This document shows positions 58,602-64,000 of a stretch of DNA of 64,000 nt, piece after piece (positions within the stretch are counted from its first letter, which is position 1; every line of letters starts with the position of its first letter). Origin of the DNA: UMGS755 sp045595795 (GTDB lineage Bacteria; Bacillota; Clostridia; UBA1381; UBA9506); the NCBI GenBank assembly GCA_045595795.1, contig JAZOBC010000022.1:1-64000 (forward strand). Reading direction: 5' to 3'. Position numbers and translations under genes: made by a program. The notes beneath the pieces were generated by a model that saw only the letters and a list, made by a program, of their open reading frames with translations, did no database searches and was not told the origin of the DNA.

Positions 58602-58625
58602 GATGCGCCTCCGCTGCATAGGAAT

Positions 58626-59822
58626 TTATATGGTGATTTTATCTAAAATATCTGCCATTTCAGCAAGGAAAATACCGTAATTGGTAATGGGAACGCCCTG
58701 CATGGTGGCGCGCATCACGCGCGAGAGAACTTGACGTCGGTTAAACATGCAACCGCCGCAGTGAATTACCAAAGCATAGGGGGTTAAATCAGCCGGAAAA
58801 TCCTGACCGCCCACCACCTCAATCTGTACATCGGAATTGATTTTCTGATGAATTAAATTGGGAATTTTCACCCTGCCAATGTCACCATCTAAGGGCTGAT
58901 GACTGCAAGCTTCAGCAATGAGAACACGGTCGCCTGCCTGGAGTTTTCGCGCCACTTTAGCACCGGCAAGATAGGCTTCTATGTCGCCTTTATAGCGTGC
59001 CAAGAGCACTGAAAAAGATGTTAAGCGACTTTGCTCAGGCTTGTGCGCATAGACAAAAGGAAACACCTGTGAATCTGTGATGATTAAGTCTGGAGCGCCG
59101 TCCTTTAATGCCTCGGAGAGTTGATTGGGAGTAACGCAGGTGGTGATAGCGCCATGATCTAACAGATCGCGAATAACCTGCACCTGCGGTAAAATGAGTC
59201 GTCCTTTGGGAGCCTGAATATCTTGAGGCATCACAAGAAGAACGCGCTGATTTTCCTCTACTAAATGACCAATGATAGATTCATTTTCAATGGAAGCCGG
59301 CGCTGATTTCACAAGTTGCTCACGAAAGGCATCCAGTCCTGTTTTTTGCGTCGCGCTTACAGGCACAACTGAAAGATTTAAAATGGCGTTGATTTCTTTT
59401 TCAGTTTTTTCTGCATTTTGCAGGCGGTCAATCTGATTTAAAACTGCTACAGTGGGAATTTTTCTGTTTGTAAGCTCTGTCAGCAGTTGTTTTTCTTCTT
59501 CATAATTCTCAGCTTCTGTCATCACCAGAACTGCCAGATCTGTTTTGTCCATGGCAGATAAGGTGCGGCTCATGCGCAGAGCTCCCAACTCAGTATGGTC
59601 GCCAAAACCGGCGGTATCCAGCAAAATGCAAGGACCCAAAGGGTAGATTTCAATGGGCTTGGAAACAGGGTCGGTGGTGGTGCCGGAAACGGCAGAAACC
59701 AAGGACACTTCTTGTCCCGCTAATGCGTTGATTAAGGATGATTTACCCGTGTTGGTTCGGCCGAAAAAACCGATTGTCAGTCGCAGAGCACTGGGAGTAT
59801 CTTGTAAAGATACCTGATGCAT
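58626..59822 (-). CDS. hydF: [FeFe]-hydrogenase maturation GTPase HydF
   Basis: A 398-residue scaffold on which the diiron subcluster of [FeFe] hydrogenase is built before transfer to HydA. The N-terminal GTPase has GRTNTGKSSLINAL (P-loop 21-28), LLDTAGFGDH and LNQID. The C-terminus carries the cluster motif CxH...HCxxC (Cys306, His308, His354, Cys355, Cys358). GGAGGG seven bases before the ATG sets the start. HydE, HydG and hydrogenase genes are not in the window. Transcription comes from a consensus promoter, and a terminator-like hairpin lies in the leader. Confidence 0.95.
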   Translation of the reverse strand: MHQVSLQDTPSALRLTIGFFGRTNTGKSSLINALAGQEVSLVSAVSGTTTDPVSKPIEIYPLGPCILLDTAGFGDHTELGALRMSRTLSAMDKTDLAVLVMTEAENYEEEKQLLTELTNRKIPTVAVLNQIDRLQNAEKTEKEINAILNLSVVPVSATQKTGLDAFREQLVKSAPASIENESIIGHLVEENQRVLLVMPQDIQAPKGRLILPQVQVIRDLLDHGAITTCVTPNQLSEALKDGAPDLIITDSQVFPFVYAHKPEQSRLTSFSVLLARYKGDIEAYLAGAKVARKLQAGDRVLIAEACSHQPLDGDIGRVKIPNLIHQKINSDVQIEVVGGQDFPADLTPYALVIHCGGCMFNRRQVLSRVMRATMQGVPITNYGIFLAEMADILDKITI

Positions 59823-59840
59823 GCCGATTCCCTCCTTCTA

Positions 59841-59870
59841 TGAAAAATGCCGCCATTTACAAGCGGCGGC
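59841..59870 (-). promoter_or_regulatory. Terminator-like hairpin in the hydF leader
   Basis: On the minus strand GCCGCC / GGCGGC (plus one G-T pair) with a loop of about 8-10 nt is followed by ATTTTTC. It falls between the hydF promoter and its ribosome-binding site, so it may attenuate hydF transcription. No upstream minus-strand gene needs it. Confidence 0.55.
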
Positions 59871-59887
59871 GAGAAATGTCTGATAAA

Positions 59888-59916
59888 ATTGTATCACAGC
59901 ATCAGGGGTTTGTCAA
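59888..59916 (-). promoter_or_regulatory. Sigma-A promoter of hydF
   Basis: TTGACA-17-TACAAT on the minus strand, an exact -35 and optimal spacer. Predicted leader about 60 bases. Confidence 0.88.
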
Positions 59917-59943
59917 CTTTTGAACTGTACCCATAGTGCGGTA

Positions 59944-59972
59944 GCATTTCGCGTAAGACCTCGTCATATATT
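59944..59972 (+). promoter_or_regulatory. Candidate sigma-E-type promoter of spoVB
   Basis: GCATTTC, 14 bases, CATATATT: the -10 matches the mother-cell sigma-E consensus CATACAHT at seven of eight positions; the -35 is weaker (five of seven to KMATATT). It lies 22 bases upstream of the GTG start. Confidence 0.5.
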
Positions 59973-59994
59973 ATAAAGACGGGAGGCGATTTGG

Positions 59995-61497
59995 GTGCAA
60001 ACGAAGCGATTTTTAAAAAACGGTGTGATCTTAGCCTGTACATCGGTGTTTTTGCGTGGTGTGGGAGTCTCGTTTAATGTCTATATTACCAATAAAATCG
60101 GTGCAGAGGGAATTGGCCTGTTTGGGCTCATTATGTCAGTTTATATGTTTGCGACTACGCTTGCTTCCTCGGGGGCATCTCTTGCCGCCACGCGCCTTGT
60201 GACGGAAGAACTTGCCATGGGCTGTGACAGAGGCATCAGGCGCAGCATGATTACCTGCCTTTCGTATACGGCATTTTTTGGTCTCGCATCAGGCAGTCTG
60301 TTGTTTTTCTTTGCTGAGCCGTTAGGGACGCTGTGGCTTTCAGATGTACGCACCGTACGCTCTCTTCGTGCTTTGGCGGTCAGCATGCCTTGCATTGCTC
60401 TTTCCTCGGCGATGACTGGGTACTTTATGGCAGTACGGCGCATTACAAAAAGTGCTGCCGCACAGATTTTAGAGTTAAGTGTAAAAATTATTGTGACCGT
60501 TTTTGCCTTGCGGATTTTTATCAGCCACGGCATTGAATATGCCTGCTTTGCCGTTGTTGGAGGCGGCAGCGTAGCGGAGATAGTTTCTTGTCTGTTTTTA
60601 TATGCTCTTTATCGTTTTGATCGTAAGCGATATTGCAGCAATCGGGTGTGTGAGGGTCGATATGTGCACCGCATGTTGCAAATTGCGTTGCCGGTGGCGG
60701 TTAGTTCCTATTTGCGCTCCGGACTTGTGACACTGGAACATTTATTGGTGCCGCGTGGTCTAAAAAAATATGGTGCCTCATCGTCTGCTTCGCTGGCACA
60801 ATACGGTGTGGTGCATGGCATGGTAATGCCGATTTTGCTCTTTCCATCCGCCTTAATTTCTGCTTTTGCAGGACTACTTGTACCGGAGCTGACAGAATTG
60901 CAAAAACAGAATAAAAACAGCGGCATTAACCGTGTGGTGAGTCGAGCAATGCGTACAACCATGGTCTTTGGAGCCGGTGCTGCCGGGATTTTTCTTGCGT
61001 TTAGTGAGGAACTGGGCATGGTGGTTTATGGCAGCGGTGATGCAGCATTATTTCTTCGCTTTTTGGCACCGCTTGTGATGGTGATGTATACCGACAGCGT
61101 GACGGACGCTATGCTCAAGGGACTGAATCAGCAGGTGTATTCTATGCGCTATAACATTATTGATTCAGCGGTGAGTGTGGCACTGATTTACAGCTTATTG
61201 CCCCGTTTTGGGGTTAACGGATATGTGGCAGTTATTTTTTTAACAGAGATTTTAAACGCTTCTCTCAGCGTGAATCGTTTGATTCGGATTACAGATTTTC
61301 GGATTGCTGTTTTAAAAGAAATTTTCCTACCTTGTTTTTGCAGTCTTTCTGCTGTGTTTGGCGTGCGACTGCTATTTTTCCTTCTATGCGGTGGCGTATC
61401 AGCATCGGCGCAGGTGCTTGCTTGTGCAATTACGCTGTCTGTGGCAATCTATTTGATGTTGATGTTTCTATTGCAGAAGGTCACCATATCTCTTTAA
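59995..61497 (+). CDS. spoVB: Stage V sporulation protein B-like flippase
   Basis: A 500-residue polytopic protein of the MOP/MATE-like polysaccharide flippase superfamily, close to SpoVB. It starts KRFLKNGVILACTSVFLRGVG and has about 14 hydrophobic helices. SpoVB is required for spore cortex synthesis, probably by flipping lipid-linked precursor. The start is GTG with GGGAGG upstream. Its 3' end overlaps the convergent spoIVFB gene by 17 bases. MurJ-like paralogues are possible, but the neighbouring sporulation genes and a sigma-E-like promoter support SpoVB. Confidence 0.9.
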   Translation: MQTKRFLKNGVILACTSVFLRGVGVSFNVYITNKIGAEGIGLFGLIMSVYMFATTLASSGASLAATRLVTEELAMGCDRGIRRSMITCLSYTAFFGLASGSLLFFFAEPLGTLWLSDVRTVRSLRALAVSMPCIALSSAMTGYFMAVRRITKSAAAQILELSVKIIVTVFALRIFISHGIEYACFAVVGGGSVAEIVSCLFLYALYRFDRKRYCSNRVCEGRYVHRMLQIALPVAVSSYLRSGLVTLEHLLVPRGLKKYGASSSASLAQYGVVHGMVMPILLFPSALISAFAGLLVPELTELQKQNKNSGINRVVSRAMRTTMVFGAGAAGIFLAFSEELGMVVYGSGDAALFLRFLAPLVMVMYTDSVTDAMLKGLNQQVYSMRYNIIDSAVSVALIYSLLPRFGVNGYVAVIFLTEILNASLSVNRLIRITDFRIAVLKEIFLPCFCSLSAVFGVRLLFFLLCGGVSASAQVLACAITLSVAIYLMLMFLLQKVTISL

Positions 61498-62341
61498 AGC
61501 AGGTATGCCAGCCCTTTTGCATAATGGCTTCGACCATTTGTGCTTCAGTTATGCTACGCAGAAATTTTTGCTGACTGTCAACAATATGAACGACATAATA
61601 TCTGTCATAAGCCAGCAGGCGGAACACATCCTTTGCATGGACAGAATCTATCACTGTGACAGAATCAGAGCGCATGAGACCACGTTTTTTGAGCTTATTT
61701 TTGGCATAGAGAAGCTCTTGCATTATGATATATTCGTTGCGTCGTTGTTCTTCTGTCATGTGTAAGACCAAAAAACTTGCAACCATGAGAAGGCTTACGT
61801 TGAAACGGCTGAGAAAAAGAAGAAATAAGCCGGCAAGGAAAATGAGAATGGTGAGAACTTTACCGATTTTTCGCATCATGGATATGGCATCAAGATACCC
61901 CAACCGCCGAATCAGAATGGCCTTTAACACTCTACCACCATCTAAAGGCAAACAGGGGAGAAGATTCAGTCCTAAAACAGAAAGATTCAGGACCTGAAAC
62001 ATCCATAGGCTAAGGGGTGTAACAGAAAAAAAGCTCTCCACAAGGCGTCCGACAAGTAGCATGAGCAGATTTGAAAACGGACCGGCTAAGGCAATGAAAA
62101 TTTCTTTGCCTGTGTGACGAATCACGCGGGCAGATAGTCGCAACGTCATGCCGAAGGGGAGGAGAATGACGGAACCGATCCTCTCCTTTACAATGAGTGC
62201 GGCAAAGAGGTGGAACAGCTCGTGGACACACACGATACTGTAAGCCATGAACATGGTGTTTAGGCTGCGTACTGCCCATGCTAAAAAGAGCAAGGGGAAG
62301 AATAGCCAATGCACATAAAAGAAGCGGGTTATTTTAATCAT
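61481..62341 (-). CDS. spoIVFB: SpoIVFB-like intramembrane metalloprotease
   Basis: A 286-residue M50 zinc protease with about six helices. The HExxH motif is HELFH (His40, Glu41, His44) in helix 2, and the third ligand lies in NLLPCLPLDGGRV (Asp134). The C-terminus extends beyond the membrane part (about 215-286), like the CBS-type tail of SpoIVFB. In Bacillus it cleaves pro-sigma-K in the mother cell. GAGG nine bases upstream supports the ATG. It overlaps spoIVFA by eight bases, suggesting coupled synthesis. Confidence 0.92.
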   Translation of the reverse strand: MIKITRFFYVHWLFFPLLFLAWAVRSLNTMFMAYSIVCVHELFHLFAALIVKERIGSVILLPFGMTLRLSARVIRHTGKEIFIALAGPFSNLLMLLVGRLVESFFSVTPLSLWMFQVLNLSVLGLNLLPCLPLDGGRVLKAILIRRLGYLDAISMMRKIGKVLTILIFLAGLFLLFLSRFNVSLLMVASFLVLHMTEEQRRNEYIIMQELLYAKNKLKKRGLMRSDSVTVIDSVHAKDVFRLLAYDRYYVVHIVDSQQKFLRSITEAQMVEAIMQKGWHTCFKEIW

Positions 62342-63053
62342 GGTCTACTTCCTCTTGAGAAGGAAAATCCAGAAAATCAGTTGGGTTTAAAAAGGTGTCA
62401 CCATCGCGAATTTCAAAGTGTAGGTGTGGTCCTGTGGTATTACCCGTTGCACCCACGGTGGCGATGATTTGTCCTTTTGTAATCTGGTCCCCGGGTTGAG
62501 GCAGAATCTCATCGCAATGCGCATATAAGGTTAAAATGGTATTGCTGTGACGAACGAGGATATAGTTACCGTATTCTTCATCACTGGTTACGGATTCAAC
62601 CTGACCGTCGGCAACACATTTGATTTTATCACCGGAAGCTGCACCCAGGTCTACACCATAATGAAACGTTTCTGTGCCATCTGTGGGATGCGTCCTGAGA
62701 CCGAAGGAAGAGGTGACAGATGCCTCCACCGGCAGATGTAAATCAGTGAGAAATTCTTTTTCGCCGATGTTTTCTGTTTCATGATTTGGGAGAAGAGCCT
62801 CGAAAGTTTTGTAAAGCTGCGAGGGAATTTTCTTAAAGTCGGTATTTGTTTTTATCATCAACTCCACGCTGTTTTTTACGGCAGAAATATTTGGATTTTC
62901 AGAAAGCCTGACAAACAAACAGACAATAAACAAAAACAGGCACAAGGAAGCCTGCTTCATCAGTTCGGTTTTGTAGTGGGTGTTTTTTTTCTTTGTGCTT
63001 TGACGTCTGCGTTCTAAATTACCGGCAGTGCCTCGGCGGTATACTGGTTCCAT
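62334..63053 (-). CDS. spoIVFA: SpoIVFA-like membrane M23-domain protein
   Basis: A 239-residue protein with a basic N-terminus, one membrane helix (about 32-48), a linker and a C-terminal LytM/M23 domain. The zinc-ligand pattern is intact (HYGVDLGA, LYAHCDEI, HLHFEI). In Bacillus, SpoIVFA holds SpoIVFB inactive and is itself cleaved by CtpB; gene order and overlap with spoIVFB support that role. The frame is open 16 codons upstream, but AAGGGGAC seven bases before the ATG at 63053 fixes the start. It could alternatively be an active endopeptidase. Confidence 0.85.
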   Translation of the reverse strand: MEPVYRRGTAGNLERRRQSTKKKNTHYKTELMKQASLCLFLFIVCLFVRLSENPNISAVKNSVELMIKTNTDFKKIPSQLYKTFEALLPNHETENIGEKEFLTDLHLPVEASVTSSFGLRTHPTDGTETFHYGVDLGAASGDKIKCVADGQVESVTSDEEYGNYILVRHSNTILTLYAHCDEILPQPGDQITKGQIIATVGATGNTTGPHLHFEIRDGDTFLNPTDFLDFPSQEEVDHD

Positions 63054-63083
63054 GGTCTTGTCCCCTTTCAAAATTCTTGGTAC

Positions 63084-63112
63084 AGTATATGAAAGGAACA
63101 AGGAGAATATGA
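63084..63112 (-). promoter_or_regulatory. Sigma-E-type promoter of spoIVFA-spoIVFB
   Basis: On the minus strand TCATATT, 14 bases, CATATACT. The -35 matches KMATATT at all seven positions, the -10 matches CATACAHT at six of eight, and the spacer is the sigma-E length. It lies about 30 bases before the start codon. Confidence 0.7.
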
Positions 63113-63136
63113 CAGATACTTTGTTTCTGTTAGATT

Positions 63137-63166
63137 AAAAACGCCACGCAGTCGCGTGGCGTTTTT
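63137..63166 (-). terminator. Terminator of gltX
   Basis: A perfect 13-bp stem AAAAACGCCACGC / GCGTGGCGTTTTT with loop AGTC, 12 bases past the gltX stop. It is symmetrical enough to work in both directions. Confidence 0.92.
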
Positions 63167-63177
63167 AACTCGTAAAA

Positions 63178-64000
63178 TTATTTTTCTAAAAGTTCAATAC
63201 CCTTTTTCACTCTGTTTAAGGTATCTTCTTTGCCCAGTAGTTCAGCAAGCTCTACGCCTCCGCCCGGGGTGAACGATTTGCCGGAAACGGCAACACGCAG
63301 AGGCCAGAGAATCAATCCGTTTTTCACCTCTAAGCGTTCAATTAAGGCAAACAGTGCTTCGTGCAGTGCATCATAATTCCAATCGGAAATTCCTTCTAAC
63401 ACCGGCAGAATTTCTTTCAGTGAGGTCAGTGAATTTTCCTCGTTGGTTTTCATTTTCTTGTGGCAGTACAGTGCCGGGTCATACGCAGGCAGCGCATCCA
63501 CGAAGTCAAGCTGTTCGGGAATGTCTGACAGCTTTTCACAGCGGTCGTGAAGCAACTTAGCAGCCTTTGTCAGGTCAACATCCTTGCGGGTGATGGCTTT
63601 TTCTAAATAGGGCAGAGCCTTTTCATAAAAAGCTTCAGGAGACAGCTTGCGGATATATTCTCCGTTGAGCCAATCCAGCTTTTGGGGGTCAAAAATGGCA
63701 GGGGATTTGCTGATGCCCTTAATATCAAAGGCTTCAATCATTTCATCCAAAGTGAAAATCTCCTGCTCGCCACCCGGACTCCAGCCCAGCAGTGCAATGT
63801 AATTCAAAACGGCTTCTTTTAAATAACCCTTATTGATAAAGTCTTCATAAGAAGCATCACCATCGCGCTTGCTGAGCTTTTTGTGTGCATCGCGCATAAC
63901 GGGCGATACGTGAATATAGGTGGGGATTTCCCAGCCAAATGCTTCATAGAGCAGGTTATACTTCGGGGTGGAGGACAAATATTCACTGCCGCGGATGATG
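63178..64000 (-). CDS. gltX: Glutamyl-tRNA synthetase, C-terminal part (cut by window edge)
   Basis: The last 274 or so residues of a class I synthetase; the frame runs off the right edge, so the N-terminal HIGH motif is outside. The KMSKS-type loop appears as HKKLSKRDGDASYEDF, followed by NYIALLGWSPGGEQE and the helical anticodon-binding domain. The C-terminal segment GGGVELAELLGKEDTLNRV is typical of GltX. A discriminating or nondiscriminating (Glu/Gln) type cannot be decided from this part. A perfect terminator follows. Confidence 0.95.
   Translation of the reverse strand, partial: IIRGSEYLSSTPKYNLLYEAFGWEIPTYIHVSPVMRDAHKKLSKRDGDASYEDFINKGYLKEAVLNYIALLGWSPGGEQEIFTLDEMIEAFDIKGISKSPAIFDPQKLDWLNGEYIRKLSPEAFYEKALPYLEKAITRKDVDLTKAAKLLHDRCEKLSDIPEQLDFVDALPAYDPALYCHKKMKTNEENSLTSLKEILPVLEGISDWNYDALHEALFALIERLEVKNGLILWPLRVAVSGKSFTPGGGVELAELLGKEDTLNRVKKGIELLEK

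Overview
This 64 kb window is bacterial chromosome with dense, mostly housekeeping gene content. The organism looks like an anaerobic, endospore-forming member of the Clostridia. The signs are spoVB and spoIVFA/spoIVFB, a RicT-type protein and the c-di-AMP receptor DarA, the [FeFe]-hydrogenase maturase HydF, strong AGGAGG ribosome-binding sites, sigma-A promoters with 17-bp spacers, and S-layer (SLH) proteins. No species can be named from the sequence alone. The right edge cuts gltX; the left edge lies beyond the last gene of an operon.

Layout. 0-6.1 kb (minus): an SRP RNA followed by dnaX-ebfC-glycosyltransferase-darA-holB-ricT-hypothetical. 6.3-14.5 kb (plus): dprA-topA, then gyrB-gyrA and a small XRE regulator. 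14.5-17.4 kb: an AT-rich EamA transporter with its own promoter and terminator, then citrate synthase. 17.5-20.6 kb (minus): degV-lysC-bactofilin-mntP from one promoter. 20.9-25.6 kb (plus): trxA-yhbY-nadD-yqeK-rsfS-leuS. 25.7-29.1 kb: a compact LacI regulator facing an rpiR-MFS operon, each with a palindromic operator candidate, then a tRNA-Arg whose 3' end and terminator are duplicated around a structured 137-bp segment. 29.2-31.4 kb: rodA and a divergent AraC regulator. 31.5-39.5 kb (plus): ddl-murI-DUF1934-argS, then an S41 protease, a coiled-coil M23 hydrolase and a second S41 protease. 39.5-48.4 kb: two GT-C membrane glycosyltransferases, rlmB, a ROK glucokinase, a membrane-anchored unknown and two SLH proteins. 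48.5-55.5 kb: an MsmX-type ATPase, then pyrK-pyrD-pgi-thrC-prmA and a tRNA-Val. 55.6-57.1 kb: a strongly promoted secreted protein plus a 54-codon peptide gene. 57.2-64 kb: a PLP decarboxylase family protein, hydF, spoVB, spoIVFB/spoIVFA and partial gltX.

How the genes fit together. Most of the window is replication, translation, nucleotide, cell-wall and sporulation machinery. The sporulation genes carry sequences matching the sigma-E promoter consensus, most clearly upstream of spoIVFA. The surface-related block (glycosyltransferases, S41/M23 envelope enzymes, SLH proteins) suggests investment in a decorated S-layer envelope, but the functional link is inference.

The least explained parts are: (1) the secreted-protein/54-aa-peptide unit with a large two-tier inverted repeat upstream of a near-consensus promoter; (2) the structured element between duplicated tRNA-Arg 3' ends; (3) a terminator-like hairpin inside the hydF leader; (4) a PMT-type glycosyltransferase with a probable discoidin-like insert. 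I saw no CRISPR array, intact insertion sequence, prophage or recognisable defence system.
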